The notes under the pieces are model-generated. The model saw only the letters and a list, made by a program, of their open reading frames with translations, made no database searches and was not told where the DNA came from. Source: Bacteroidota bacterium (GTDB lineage Bacteria; Bacteroidota; Bacteroidia; Bacteroidales; FEN-979). Taken from it: a DNA stretch of 33,023 bases. The position numbers were made by a program, and so were the translations under genes. The number at the start of each line of letters is the position of its first letter. The stretch's first letter is position 1. This document shows positions 1 to 9,992 of the stretch, piece after piece. The stretch covers positions 1 to 33,023 of the forward strand of contig JAUZOW010000008.1 of the NCBI GenBank assembly GCA_030706225.1. Reading direction: 5' to 3'.

Positions 1-1377
1 GGCGTTCCTGACTATCTCGGGTATTCAAAGATTGATCAGCTTAGTGATATTACCCGGACAAGTTACACCGATGACAATTACGGAACCGGGTTAAATCAGG
101 GAATCAAGTATTGTTATCTTGTAGTTGCGTATTACGGCGACAATGCCGAAAGCTATGCTTCCAATGAAGCCTGCGCCCAACTAAAAAAGGATGTTCCCGT
201 AATCACTAATGTCAGTGTCATCGAAACCAGCTCTGCCAATGGTTCCATGTATATCGCCTGGTCAAAACCGACACAACTTGATACATTACAGGCCCCAGGA
301 CCGTTTAAGTATATTATCCGAAGATCCGCTACCGGAACCCAAGGATCTTATATCCCCATTGACTCTCTTTCCGGCCTGAACGATACGATCTACACAGATC
401 ATTCTCTTAACACGCTGAATAACAAATACATCTACATCATAAGCCTTATCAATAACACACCCGGTAATCGTTTTCTTGTCGGTTCATCACAAGCCGCCTC
501 CTCTGTCTTTCTCCAACTTTATCCTACTGACAAAAAGATGAAGCTCCGCTGGAATAATGATATGCCATGGACAAATTACCGCTTTGATATTTTCCGCCGG
601 GATCCGGGTTCACTGGTTTTTGATTCTATCGGAATATCAACCCTTCCTGCTTACGATGACTTGAATCTTGTCAACGGACAGGAATATTGCTATAAAATCC
701 GTAGCGTGGGAAAATATTCAGCCGGGGGATTTATTGAACCCATCGTAAATATGTCACAGATTACCTGTGCCATTCCGGTCGATAATATCCCGCCCTGCCC
801 ACCTGTCCTGCATATAACGACCGATTGCCAGCATTCCGTGAATTCTCTGAGCTGGACCAACCCTAAGGATACATGCGGAAATGATATTGCAAAATATTAC
901 ATATATTATTCTCCTTCATTGGCGGGTTCGCTGACAGTGATGGATTCTATTTTGAATGCAGAAGATACTGTTTACCAGCATAAGCCCGACCAGTCGATTG
1001 CCGGATGCTACGCAATAGTGGCCGTTGATTCCGTCGGAAATCGCAGTGAAATGAGCAATACCATTTGTATCGACATCACCGCCTGTTCTACCTATTCTCT
1101 TCCTAATGTATTTACCCCCAACGGTGACGGAAAGAACGACTATCTTGTACCTTTCCCTTATACTTCCGTAGAAAAGATCGATCTCAGCGTTTTCGACAGA
1201 TGGGGGAAGAAAGTATTTGAGACCCATGAACCGGATATCCGCTGGGATGGGAAAGACATGACTACTGGTCAGCCTTGCAGCGATGGAGTTTATTATTATA
1301 TCTGCGATGTCTATGAAGTAACATTGGCAGGAAATATCAAGAGAAATCTTCATGGATCAGTGACTATTCTTCACTAG
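1..1377 (+). CDS. Secreted/surface protein with fibronectin-III-like repeats and C-terminal gliding-motility (CHU_C, T9SS type B) sorting domain; 5' truncated by window edge
   Basis: Frame 1 is open from base 1 ([14 protein letters not shown]...), so the listed M at 247 is internal. The C-terminus has [19 protein letters not shown]...[11 protein letters not shown]...WDGKD...G.YYY, the classic CHU_C signature. Confidence 0.9.
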   Translation, partial: GVPDYLGYSKIDQLSDITRTSYTDDNYGTGLNQGIKYCYLVVAYYGDNAESYASNEACAQLKKDVPVITNVSVIETSSANGSMYIAWSKPTQLDTLQAPGPFKYIIRRSATGTQGSYIPIDSLSGLNDTIYTDHSLNTLNNKYIYIISLINNTPGNRFLVGSSQAASSVFLQLYPTDKKMKLRWNNDMPWTNYRFDIFRRDPGSLVFDSIGISTLPAYDDLNLVNGQEYCYKIRSVGKYSAGGFIEPIVNMSQITCAIPVDNIPPCPPVLHITTDCQHSVNSLSWTNPKDTCGNDIAKYYIYYSPSLAGSLTVMDSILNAEDTVYQHKPDQSIAGCYAIVAVDSVGNRSEMSNTICIDITACSTYSLPNVFTPNGDGKNDYLVPFPYTSVEKIDLSVFDRWGKKVFETHEPDIRWDGKDMTTGQPCSDGVYYYICDVYEVTLAGNIKRNLHGSVTILH

Positions 1378-1409
1378 TCAGCATACAACAGATTCTTACT
1401 ATTTTTCAT

Positions 1410-1417
1410 TACATTTG
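1410..1417 (+). promoter_or_regulatory. Candidate Bacteroidota -7 box TACATTTG upstream of lepA
   Basis: Exact match to TAnnTTTG, only 4 nt before the GTG start; no TTTG -33 element found at 19-21 nt spacing. Confidence 0.45.
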
Positions 1418-1421
1418 CGCT

Positions 1422-3209
1422 GTGAAAAAGATCCGTAACTTCTGTATCATTGCCCATATTGACCATGGAAAGTCTACACTTGCTGACAGACTTCTGGAAT
1501 TGACTCATACGATCACTGACCGGGAATACCAGGATCAGGTACTGGACGATATGGACCTGGAACGTGAACGGGGCATTACCATCAAGAGTCATGCGATCCA
1601 GATGGATTACAGTCAGGATGGTGAAGATTATGTGCTGAACCTGATAGATACTCCCGGGCATGTTGATTTTTCATATGAAGTTTCCCGGGCTATTGCAGCC
1701 TGTGAAGGAGCTCTCCTGGTGATTGATGCGACTCAGGGTATTCAGGCTCAAACCATTTCCAATCTTTACCTGGCCATCGAACACAACCTCACCATTATTC
1801 CGGTCCTGAATAAAATCGATATGGATAATGCCATGGTCGAAGAGGTAAAGGAACAGATCGTTGATCTTTTAGGTTGTGATCCGGATGAAATCATTGCAGC
1901 GAGTGCAAAAATGGGAATTGGCATTGAAGAGATCCTGCAGGCTATTGTGAACCGGATTCCGCCTCCAAAAGGGGATCCGGATGCTCCCTTGCAAGCATTG
2001 ATCTTTGATTCGGTATTTAATTCCTTCCGTGGTATTGTTGCCTATTTCCGGATCTTTAACGGAACGATTCATAAAGGAGACCATGTGAAATTCGTTCACG
2101 GAGGCGCCGATTATAATGCGGAAGAAATCGGGATTTTGCGTCTGAAGCCACAGCCCCGTGAAGAATTAAGCGCAGGTAATGTCGGATACATCATTTCCGG
2201 AATTAAAACCAGCCGGGAAGTTCAGGTCGGTGATACGATTACTCATTACGATCAGCCCTGTGAAACTGCCATTGAGGGTTTCAAAACCGTAAAACCCATG
2301 GTTTTCGCCGGGATTTATCCTATAGATGCCGACGATTATGAGGAATTAAGAGATTCGCTGGAAAAACTTAAGCTTAACGATGCTTCCCTCACTTTTGAAC
2401 CGGAATCTTCCGCTGCTTTGGGATTCGGATTCCGTTGCGGATTCCTCGGTCTGCTTCATATGGAGATCATTCAGGAAAGGCTTGACCGTGAATTTGATAT
2501 GGAGGTTATCACGACGGTCCCGAACGTATCATATAAGGTTTATACAACCAAGGGAGAAATGCTCGAAGTGCACAATCCCAGCGGACTTCCGGAAATCACT
2601 ACCATCGATCATATTGAAGAGCCTTACATAAATGCCGACATTATTACCCGCGCAGAATATGTTGGCGGCATCATGAAGCTCTGTATCGATAAAAGAGGCA
2701 CCTTGAAAAACCAGGTGTATCTTACAACCGATCGTATGGAACTGAACGTTGAGCTTCCTCTGGGAGAAATCGTTTTCGATTTTTATGATAAACTGAAAAG
2801 TATTTCTAAAGGCTACGCTTCTTTCGACTATTTCATCTCCGGCCATAGGCAGGCAGATCTTGTCAAACTTGATATTCTGTTGAATGGCGATTCTGTGGAT
2901 GCATTGTCCACCTTGCTTCACCGCGACAACGCTTACGATTTCGGCAGGAAATTCTGTCTTAAGCTGAAAGAATATATTCCCCGTCAGCAATTTGATGTAG
3001 CCATCCAGGCAGCCATTGGCGCCAAAATCATCGCCCGTGAAACAGTCAAGGCTGTCAGGAAAGATGTAACGGCAAAATGCTATGGCGGAGATATCACCCG
3101 TAAACGTAAACTTCTTGAAAAGCAGAAGAAAGGGAAGAAACGGATGCGACAGATCGGAAATGTGGAAGTTCCACAGAAAGCATTCCTTGCTGTTTTGAAA
3201 TTAGATTAA
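1422..3209 (+). CDS. lepA: Elongation factor 4 (LepA), GTG start
   Basis: [43 protein letters not shown] and the LepA C-terminal domain ([41 protein letters not shown]). Confidence 0.99.
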   Translation: MKKIRNFCIIAHIDHGKSTLADRLLELTHTITDREYQDQVLDDMDLERERGITIKSHAIQMDYSQDGEDYVLNLIDTPGHVDFSYEVSRAIAACEGALLVIDATQGIQAQTISNLYLAIEHNLTIIPVLNKIDMDNAMVEEVKEQIVDLLGCDPDEIIAASAKMGIGIEEILQAIVNRIPPPKGDPDAPLQALIFDSVFNSFRGIVAYFRIFNGTIHKGDHVKFVHGGADYNAEEIGILRLKPQPREELSAGNVGYIISGIKTSREVQVGDTITHYDQPCETAIEGFKTVKPMVFAGIYPIDADDYEELRDSLEKLKLNDASLTFEPESSAALGFGFRCGFLGLLHMEIIQERLDREFDMEVITTVPNVSYKVYTTKGEMLEVHNPSGLPEITTIDHIEEPYINADIITRAEYVGGIMKLCIDKRGTLKNQVYLTTDRMELNVELPLGEIVFDFYDKLKSISKGYASFDYFISGHRQADLVKLDILLNGDSVDALSTLLHRDNAYDFGRKFCLKLKEYIPRQQFDVAIQAAIGAKIIARETVKAVRKDVTAKCYGGDITRKRKLLEKQKKGKKRMRQIGNVEVPQKAFLAVLKLD

Positions 3210-3216
3210 AAATATG

Positions 3217-3246
3217 ATCCGGCTTGTAACAAACCGGATTTTTTTT
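3217..3246 (+). terminator. Rho-independent terminator after lepA
   Basis: ATCCGGCTTG-TAA-CAAACCGGAT stem with one mismatch, followed by a T tract. Confidence 0.85.
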
Positions 3247-3276
3247 CGTCTTATACCGAAATAAAATCAATCCGTC

Positions 3277-4230
3277 ATGAAAAATTATTCAACTTTTCTG
3301 AAACCTGTCCTGGTTTCACTTTTTTTGCTGTTTTCCGTAGGTCTTATCCAGGCACAAAGCGAAGATAAACCTTATCATTCATCAAAAGCGGATTCCATTG
3401 TCTGTTCCCGCCATGGTGTCCATATCGTCAAGAATGGGCCTGATTCTATGGTAATTGTCGTCAACAAACACGATGTACCGGATTTCAGGCATAATTTCTG
3501 TCATTCCCACAAACACGGGTATCATAAATTCAACGGACACTGGGCAGGCATTGACCTTGGGATCAATGGGTATGTCAATGATAATTTCAACATGGATCTT
3601 CCTTCCGAGTATAAATTTTTAAATATTAATACAGCAAGTTCCTGGCAGGTGAACCTGAATCCTTGTGAACTTAATTTCAATCTGATCCGGAATCATTTCG
3701 GATTGGTTTCAGGACTTGGTTTTCAAATCAATAATTATGTCTTCAGCGATAAGAGTTATTATTTAAGCAGCGATTATCCTTCAATCACGGCATTTCGTAT
3801 TTATGACCAGAATGGGAATCCTGTCGGGCTTAAAAAAAGCAAGATGGTAGTTTGCTGGGTGAATATCCCCCTGATGCTTGAATATCAGACTAACAGTCAC
3901 TGCTTCTCAAACAGCTTTCATATTTCAGCCGGTGTGATTGGCGGAGCAAGAATCGGACAATACACCAAGCAATATTATCCTGCTGCCAATACAACTTATT
4001 ACCTGGAAGACCTGAACGGCTATCCTGCCGGCTCATTCACAACCAATAAGGAAAAATCCCATGATCACAGTCAGTATCATCTGAATCCCTTCAAGGTTGA
4101 CCTGACCGCCAGGATCGGATGGTCATTCCTGAATTTTTGGGCTGATTACAGCCTCACCCCAATGTTCCAGGATAAACAAGGTCCGGAAATTTATCCGTGG
4201 GCAATCGGAATTACTTTACTGGGTTGGTAA
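3277..4230 (+). CDS. Predicted outer-membrane beta-barrel protein (PorT-like) with His-rich N-terminal segment
   Basis: Signal peptide MKNYSTFLKPVLVSLFLLFSVGLIQAQ, alternating beta-strand pattern, C-terminus ending in ...IGITLLGW. Confidence 0.7.
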   Translation: MKNYSTFLKPVLVSLFLLFSVGLIQAQSEDKPYHSSKADSIVCSRHGVHIVKNGPDSMVIVVNKHDVPDFRHNFCHSHKHGYHKFNGHWAGIDLGINGYVNDNFNMDLPSEYKFLNINTASSWQVNLNPCELNFNLIRNHFGLVSGLGFQINNYVFSDKSYYLSSDYPSITAFRIYDQNGNPVGLKKSKMVVCWVNIPLMLEYQTNSHCFSNSFHISAGVIGGARIGQYTKQYYPAANTTYYLEDLNGYPAGSFTTNKEKSHDHSQYHLNPFKVDLTARIGWSFLNFWADYSLTPMFQDKQGPEIYPWAIGITLLGW

Positions 4231-4239
4231 TTCAGTAAT

Positions 4240-5028
4240 TTAGTGTTTTGTACCCACTTCGACCATAACCTGCTGATCAATCTTCAGCCCAAGGAGGCTG
4301 GAGGCTTTACCCTGGTTTATGGCGATCTCCATGAGGCCGGAGGTGCTGAATAAAGCCAGCATCTCCCCTTCCACAACATCTTTGTAAGATTTACTGATGG
4401 TATTTATGCGATAAGCTGCTGAGCGGAAGGAGATGGCGAAGTCCTGTTTCTGGACAAACGAATTGAATAATTTTTCGGAAATATTGGTAAAGGCATTTTC
4501 GTAGTTATCGATGTAAATTACCTTCCCTTTGATCATGTTCCCGTCAATAACCGGTTGGAACGATATCCTTTTTAACAGGTTGGTTTTCGGATGCCCCAGC
4601 TCTTCAAGAGGTTTCCCTTGTGCAATGTGGCAGGCAACCTTGACAAATACATCCCGGCAGGGAAAAGTGAAATAATCCGAATCCTGCAGGACATCCAGAT
4701 CAATGATGGTTTCCGGTGGTTCATCGAAGATGAGGGAAAAAATTCCATTATCGGCTGCGATGAAATAGTGGCCATCATAAACCGCCAGTGTATGAGGCGT
4801 TTCAATGGATGCTTCAGAATTAATACCCAGAATATGAATCGTTCCTTTAGGGAAATTCGGATAAAAATGACGAATAATGAAAGCGGCCTGGTTCAGATCA
4901 AATGGCGTGATATCATGGGACACATCGACTACTGTGGCATCCGGCAACTGACTGTATATTGCACCTTTTACAGCAGCCACATAATGATCTTTCCAACCCC
5001 AGTCCGTGGTAAGAGTTATTACCGGCAT
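4240..5028 (-). CDS. SAM hydroxide adenosyltransferase / SAM hydrolase family protein (DUF62)
   Basis: MPVITLTTDWGWKDHYVAAVKGAI...VVDVSHDITPFDLNQAAFIIRHFYPNFPKGTIHILGI and YFIAADNGIFSLIF are typical of the family. Confidence 0.9.
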   Translation of the reverse strand: MPVITLTTDWGWKDHYVAAVKGAIYSQLPDATVVDVSHDITPFDLNQAAFIIRHFYPNFPKGTIHILGINSEASIETPHTLAVYDGHYFIAADNGIFSLIFDEPPETIIDLDVLQDSDYFTFPCRDVFVKVACHIAQGKPLEELGHPKTNLLKRISFQPVIDGNMIKGKVIYIDNYENAFTNISEKLFNSFVQKQDFAISFRSAAYRINTISKSYKDVVEGEMLALFSTSGLMEIAINQGKASSLLGLKIDQQVMVEVGTKH

Positions 5029-5042
5029 GAAAAAAAATAGCG

Positions 5043-5050
5043 TAAATTTG
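5043..5050 (+). promoter_or_regulatory. Candidate -7 box TAAATTTG for phoH
   Basis: Exact TAnnTTTG match, 31 nt upstream of ATG 5082. Confidence 0.5.
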
Positions 5051-5056
5051 TTGAAT

Positions 5057-5064
5057 CAAAGGTA
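5057..5064 (-). promoter_or_regulatory. Candidate -7 box TACCTTTG for the SAM hydrolase-family gene
   Basis: Exact TAnnTTTG match on the minus strand (CAAAGGTA on plus), 28 nt upstream of the start at 5028. Confidence 0.5.
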
Positions 5065-5081
5065 GTAATTAAAATGGGTTG

Positions 5082-6032
5082 ATGAGCGAAAAAATTATCA
5101 GCATCGAATCGCATCATCCTATGGATATTTTCGGGGTGAATGACCAAAACCTGGAAATTGTGCGAAATGCATTTCCAAAACTGAAGATCATATCCCGTGA
5201 TAATTTTATTAAAGCCATAGGTGAAGAAAGTGAGCTGGCAGAATTTGAGCATCGGTTTGCTTTTCTCCTGCTCCATCTTGATAAATTCGGGAAACTAACC
5301 CGTGATGATATCTTCCAGCTTTTAGGGAATGAGCCGGTTCCGGCTCCTGAAAACCCGGAAGAGCTTTCTGATGTTCTGGTTCACGGGAAAAACGGTATGC
5401 TGATTCGTGCCCGTACACTTAACCAGCGCCGGCTTGTTAAAAGTATCGGTGATAACGACCTGGTTTTTGCCATTGGTCCTGCAGGGACAGGAAAAACATA
5501 TACTGCCGTAGCTTTAGCAGTGAGAGCTCTCAAGAACAAAGAAATCCAACGCATTATCCTCACACGTCCCGCAGTGGAAGCCGGTGAAAGCCTTGGATTC
5601 CTCCCGGGCGATCTGAAAGAAAAGCTCGACCCGTATCTCCAGCCTCTCTATGATGCTCTGAAAGACATGCTCCCTCCGCAAAAACTCCTCTCATACATTG
5701 AAGACGGCACAATTGAAATTGCACCTCTTGCTTTTATGCGCGGACGCACATTGAACAATGCCTTCGCCATCCTCGATGAAGCCCAGAATACAACCCCTCT
5801 CCAATTGAAAATGTTCCTTACCCGTATGGGCGCATCTGCCAAATTTATCGTTACAGGAGATATTACCCAGATCGATCTTCCGAAACACCAGACTTCGGGA
5901 TTGGTCCATGCTCAGACCATTCTGAAAAATGTTCCCGGAATCGGCTTTATTTATCTGGATCAACAAGATATTATCCGACATAAGCTGGTATCGAGAATTA
6001 TTCAAGCCTATTCAGAAATAAAAGGAAGTTGA
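5082..6032 (+). CDS. phoH: PhoH family ATPase
   Basis: Walker A GPAGTGKTYTAVALAVRAL, RPAVEAGESLGFLPGDLKEKLDPYLQPLYDAL, FAILDEAQNTTPLQLKMFLTRMG. The ORF-track start at 5079 is TTG; ATG is at 5082. Confidence 0.97.
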   Translation: MSEKIISIESHHPMDIFGVNDQNLEIVRNAFPKLKIISRDNFIKAIGEESELAEFEHRFAFLLLHLDKFGKLTRDDIFQLLGNEPVPAPENPEELSDVLVHGKNGMLIRARTLNQRRLVKSIGDNDLVFAIGPAGTGKTYTAVALAVRALKNKEIQRIILTRPAVEAGESLGFLPGDLKEKLDPYLQPLYDALKDMLPPQKLLSYIEDGTIEIAPLAFMRGRTLNNAFAILDEAQNTTPLQLKMFLTRMGASAKFIVTGDITQIDLPKHQTSGLVHAQTILKNVPGIGFIYLDQQDIIRHKLVSRIIQAYSEIKGS

Positions 6033-6086
6033 CAATAATCTTTATAAAACAGAATAAATCTTTTAAAAACATTGATTTTCCATATT

Positions 6087-7037
6087 ATGCAAAACGTCAT
6101 TGTAAAAACCGATTTTCACTTTCCCGGACAAACCAGAAAATACACCGGAAAAGTTCGTGATGTATATACCATTAAGGATCAGTACCTTGTCATGATCGCT
6201 TCCGATCGTATTTCGGCTTTTGATGTTGTATTGCCGAAAGGCATTCCATACAAAGGTCAGGTATTGAACCAGATTGCCTCTTATTTCCTGGATGCAACCG
6301 CCGATATTTGCCCGAACTGGAAAATAGCCAGCCCGGATCCGATGGTAACCATCGGTAAATTCTGCAAACCTTTCCCGGTGGAAATGATTATCCGTGGGTA
6401 TCTGACGGGAAGTTCATGGCGGGCATATAAAAACGGCCAGCGTCAGATTTGCGGAGTTCCCATTCCCGAAGGAATGAAAGAGCATGAAAGATTCCCTCAT
6501 CCCATCATCACACCTACCACAAAAGCCATGGAAGGTCATGATGAAGATATTTCCAGGGAAGAGATCATAAAACAGGGACTGGTTTCAAAGGAAGATTACG
6601 AACTCATTGAAAAATACACGCTTGCTCTTTTCAAAAGGGGATCTGAAATGGCTGCCAGGAAAGGCCTGATCCTGGTAGATACCAAGTATGAATTTGGAAA
6701 AGCTGATGGAAAGATATATCTGATCGATGAAATCCACACTCCGGATTCCTCCCGTTATTTTTATCTTGAGGGGTATGAAGAACGTCAGGCAAAAGGTGAA
6801 CCCCAGAAACAGCTCTCCAAGGAATTCGTACGGGAATGGCTTATGGCTAACGGTTTTCAGGGAAAAGAAGGGCAGAAAGTTCCCGAAATGACAGATGCCT
6901 TTGTCAACCAGATCTCCGAACGTTATATCGAGCTTTACGAAGGAATTGTTGGTGAAAAATTCCAGCGGGCTGATGTTTCCAGTATTCTGGAAAGAGTTGA
7001 AAAGAATATCATAAACTGGTTAAAAGCCAACCAATGA
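6087..7037 (+). CDS. purC: Phosphoribosylaminoimidazole-succinocarboxamide synthase
   Basis: [59 protein letters not shown]. The ORF-track start at 6072 is TTG; ATG is at 6087. Confidence 0.97.
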   Translation: MQNVIVKTDFHFPGQTRKYTGKVRDVYTIKDQYLVMIASDRISAFDVVLPKGIPYKGQVLNQIASYFLDATADICPNWKIASPDPMVTIGKFCKPFPVEMIIRGYLTGSSWRAYKNGQRQICGVPIPEGMKEHERFPHPIITPTTKAMEGHDEDISREEIIKQGLVSKEDYELIEKYTLALFKRGSEMAARKGLILVDTKYEFGKADGKIYLIDEIHTPDSSRYFYLEGYEERQAKGEPQKQLSKEFVREWLMANGFQGKEGQKVPEMTDAFVNQISERYIELYEGIVGEKFQRADVSSILERVEKNIINWLKANQ

Positions 7038-8245
7038 TCCCATTCAGCCCTCCCCGTATTGACCAGAAGATCCTGGACGCTGTTTGCGACACCCTCCGTT
7101 CGGGATGGATCACGACGGGACCGAAAACAAGACTTTTCGAAGAAAAGCTTACGGAATTTTCCGGTAATGCTGCTACGCTCTGTGTTAATTCAGCTACTGC
7201 CGGACTGGAGATCATCCTTCACTGGTTCGGGCTGCAAGAAGGCGATGAAGTCATCGTCCCTGCTTATACTTATTGCTCTACAGCTAATGTGGTTGTACAT
7301 TGCGGAGCAAAAGTCGTTTTTGTCGATTCCGGAGAAGATTTTCTTATCTCTCTTAAAGCCATTGAAAAAGCGATCACGCCCCGTACCAAAGTAATCATGC
7401 CGGTGGATCTGGCCGGTTTTCCCTGTGATTATGATGAAATCCTTTCCCTGGTTAAACGGAAAGAAATCCGCGCCCTGTTTCAACCCCGGAATGACCGGCA
7501 GAATCAGTTGGGACGGATCATGGTCCTTTCGGATTCCGCTCATTCACTGGGCGCCTGGTATAAAGCAAAACGTGCCGGAAGCCTTACAGATGTGACGGTT
7601 TTTTCCTTCCATGCTGTCAAGAATCTTACGACAGCTGAAGGTGGGGCTGTATGTTTGAACCTTCCCGAACCTTTCGACAATAATCAGATTTGCAATGGTC
7701 TACGGATCAAATCGCTTCACGGACAAACCAAAGATGCGCTTTCCAAGATGCAGATCGGTTCCTGGCGCTACGATATCATTGAGCCCGGCTTTAAATGCAA
7801 CATGACTGATATTCAATCGGCGATGGGACTTGTTGAGTTGGAACGGTACGACAACGATATGCTGGCAAAAAGAAAGCATATCTTCCAAGAATACGACAAG
7901 GTTTTTTCAACGTATGGTTGGGCCCAGCTTCCCGTTTATGAAACGGAAGAAAAAAAATCCTCCTATCATGTTTACCTTCTCCGGATCAAAGGGATCACGG
8001 AAGAACAACGCGACAGGATTATCCGGAAAATTTTTGACCGGGAAGTGGCAGTGAATGTACATTTCGTTCCTCTTCCCATGATGACTTATTATAAAAATGC
8101 CGGATACCGGATGGAAGATTATCCGGTGGCTTATGATAACTATTCGAGAGAGATCACTTTGCCTGTCTATTATGACCTTTCAGATCCCATGATAAAGGAA
8201 GTTACAGATGCTGTTATTGCTGCTGTAAAATCCGTGATTTCATGA
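7034..8245 (+). CDS. DegT/DnrJ/EryC1/StrS family PLP-dependent aminotransferase
   Basis: PFSPPRID..., [29 protein letters not shown]-lysine motif [22 protein letters not shown] overlap with purC. Confidence 0.95.
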   Translation: MIPFSPPRIDQKILDAVCDTLRSGWITTGPKTRLFEEKLTEFSGNAATLCVNSATAGLEIILHWFGLQEGDEVIVPAYTYCSTANVVVHCGAKVVFVDSGEDFLISLKAIEKAITPRTKVIMPVDLAGFPCDYDEILSLVKRKEIRALFQPRNDRQNQLGRIMVLSDSAHSLGAWYKAKRAGSLTDVTVFSFHAVKNLTTAEGGAVCLNLPEPFDNNQICNGLRIKSLHGQTKDALSKMQIGSWRYDIIEPGFKCNMTDIQSAMGLVELERYDNDMLAKRKHIFQEYDKVFSTYGWAQLPVYETEEKKSSYHVYLLRIKGITEEQRDRIIRKIFDREVAVNVHFVPLPMMTYYKNAGYRMEDYPVAYDNYSREITLPVYYDLSDPMIKEVTDAVIAAVKSVIS

Positions 8246-8829
8246 TTCGCATTTTTGATATCCTCTTTTCGTTTTTGGGGCTTTTGCTTCTCTCCCCCTT
8301 ATTGCTGATTCTCGGCATTGCAGTCTGGGTCAGTTCGCATGGAGGTATTTTCTATTTCCAGGACCGTGTCGGGAAAGAGGGTAAAAATTTCCGCCTGATT
8401 AAATTCCGGAGCATGGTTCCCGGAGCCGACAAAGGCAGTGGACTGACCATTGGTGAAGGAGATCCTCGCATAACAACGGTTGGAAAGTTCCTGAGACGTT
8501 ACAAGCTGGATGAATTACCCCAGCTTTTCAATGTCCTGACAGGAGAAATGAGTATTGTAGGGCCACGTCCGGAACTCCGGAAGTATGTAGATCTTTATAC
8601 ACCATCACAAAGAAAAGTGCTTGAGGTAAGACCGGGAATCACCGATTATGCCTCGATTGACTATTTTGAGGAGAATGCAATCCTGGGATCTGCTACCGAT
8701 CCGGAGAAAGCCTATATCGAAGTAATCATGCCGGCAAAGATCAGCCTGAATATGACCTATATCTCCAATCCATCGGTCTTCAACTATTTCCGGATTATCT
8801 GGAAGACTATAAAAAAAATTTTCAGTTAA
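8242..8829 (+). CDS. Sugar transferase (small monotopic phosphoglycosyltransferase, PglC/WcaJ-C-terminal-like)
   Basis: FYFQDRVGKEGKNFRLIKFRSMV, RRYKLDELPQLFNVLTGEMSIVGPRPE, VRPGITDYASI. ATGA overlap with the upstream aminotransferase. Confidence 0.95.
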   Translation: MIRIFDILFSFLGLLLLSPLLLILGIAVWVSSHGGIFYFQDRVGKEGKNFRLIKFRSMVPGADKGSGLTIGEGDPRITTVGKFLRRYKLDELPQLFNVLTGEMSIVGPRPELRKYVDLYTPSQRKVLEVRPGITDYASIDYFEENAILGSATDPEKAYIEVIMPAKISLNMTYISNPSVFNYFRIIWKTIKKIFS

Positions 8830-9977
8830 GGGATCAGGATAAGTTTTTTTGCAGTGATGTAATTTCCCGACCGGAGAACGGAAAAATAAGATCCGCGCGG
8901 AAATTCAGTTGCATTCCATTTAATGTTATACGTGCCCGGATCCAGTGTTTTATTCAGGAGTATCACTCTTTTTACACCCATAACATCATAAATTGAAAGT
9001 TCGATAGGGGTTTTGGGATACCTGATTTCCACCGGGATCGTGGTAACATCCGAAAAAGGATTTGGGTATCCGGCAAACAGCATTTCCCCGAAATTTCCCT
9101 GATTCCCGATAATATCATCAGTAGATTGAGGCATTCCGGCATTTACCCAGGCAGTATAGATCAGGCAGGCAAGGGAAAGAGACGCATCCTTGAATAACCG
9201 GATAGTAAAATCTTTTGACTCTCCCCAGAAAGCATTATAATACGCATCGGAACTGGTACTTCCGGTGGCAGCTTTTGCATCTGCATCTGCTTTAAGCAAT
9301 GTATCAAGCCGGTCGTATGAGTAATAAATCCTTGAAAAAATAAAAGCGGTTACATCTGTAACGTACCATGCGTTATCATCCGGGTAAACAATCTGGTCGT
9401 CAAAACGATCGATCAGGTGTGTTTCATATCGTGAGTGCACTCCTGTATTCCCCGAATATTGCCCGTTATAATTACGGGTAATGTGAAGAGGCTGATGGCC
9501 ATCGGCAATATAATGCCCAAGATCTGCTGCAAAAAGAGCTGCTTTGGTAAAATCCTTCCGCTGGAAACAATTTTGCAAAGAATCGTAGGCAGTTACAGCG
9601 GCCCAGGGCAAAATACCATTAGCACTCACAAAGGAATATCCATATGAAGAAACCAGTGAATCATAATTCTGTGGAATAAATCCTGTCTGGTTAAATTCCA
9701 GGTAATTGTCAATGTTTAAAAAATGCTTTTTGGATTCAGAAGGGTCCCATGATTTGCGGTAATCGGCATCGGAAGCGTGTTCTGCCAGGGTAATAGTCCA
9801 TGATGCCTTTAAAAACGACATCTGGGAAGGCAAAGACGCTGGTGCATGTTCATTTATCTTTTTATGTCCGGTATTTCCCCAACTTGATAATAAAAGGGAT
9901 AAAGCAATACAAAGTGGAATAAAAGCAAGTTTACGGAGTTTAAATTTTATCAGATTATTCATTCCAATAATAGCCAT
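8826..9977 (-). CDS. Secreted zinc-dependent phospholipase C / S1-P1 nuclease superfamily protein with T9SS type A sorting domain
   Basis: Post-signal SSWGNTGHKKINEHAPASLP, then HYIADGHQPLHITRNYNGQYSGNTGVHSRYE (Zn-ligand motifs), and C-terminal GYPNPFSDVTTIPVEI...GVKRVILLNKTLDPGTYNIKWNATEFPRGSYFSVLRSG. Confidence 0.8.
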   Translation of the reverse strand: MAIIGMNNLIKFKLRKLAFIPLCIALSLLLSSWGNTGHKKINEHAPASLPSQMSFLKASWTITLAEHASDADYRKSWDPSESKKHFLNIDNYLEFNQTGFIPQNYDSLVSSYGYSFVSANGILPWAAVTAYDSLQNCFQRKDFTKAALFAADLGHYIADGHQPLHITRNYNGQYSGNTGVHSRYETHLIDRFDDQIVYPDDNAWYVTDVTAFIFSRIYYSYDRLDTLLKADADAKAATGSTSSDAYYNAFWGESKDFTIRLFKDASLSLACLIYTAWVNAGMPQSTDDIIGNQGNFGEMLFAGYPNPFSDVTTIPVEIRYPKTPIELSIYDVMGVKRVILLNKTLDPGTYNIKWNATEFPRGSYFSVLRSGNYITAKKLILIP

Positions 9978-9992
9978 TAAAAGATTACAAAA

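Noticed and set aside
916-1353. 145-aa minus-strand ORF antisense to the CHU_C gene
   Set aside because: Overlaps a clearly coding frame, no recognisable domain; typical shadow ORF.
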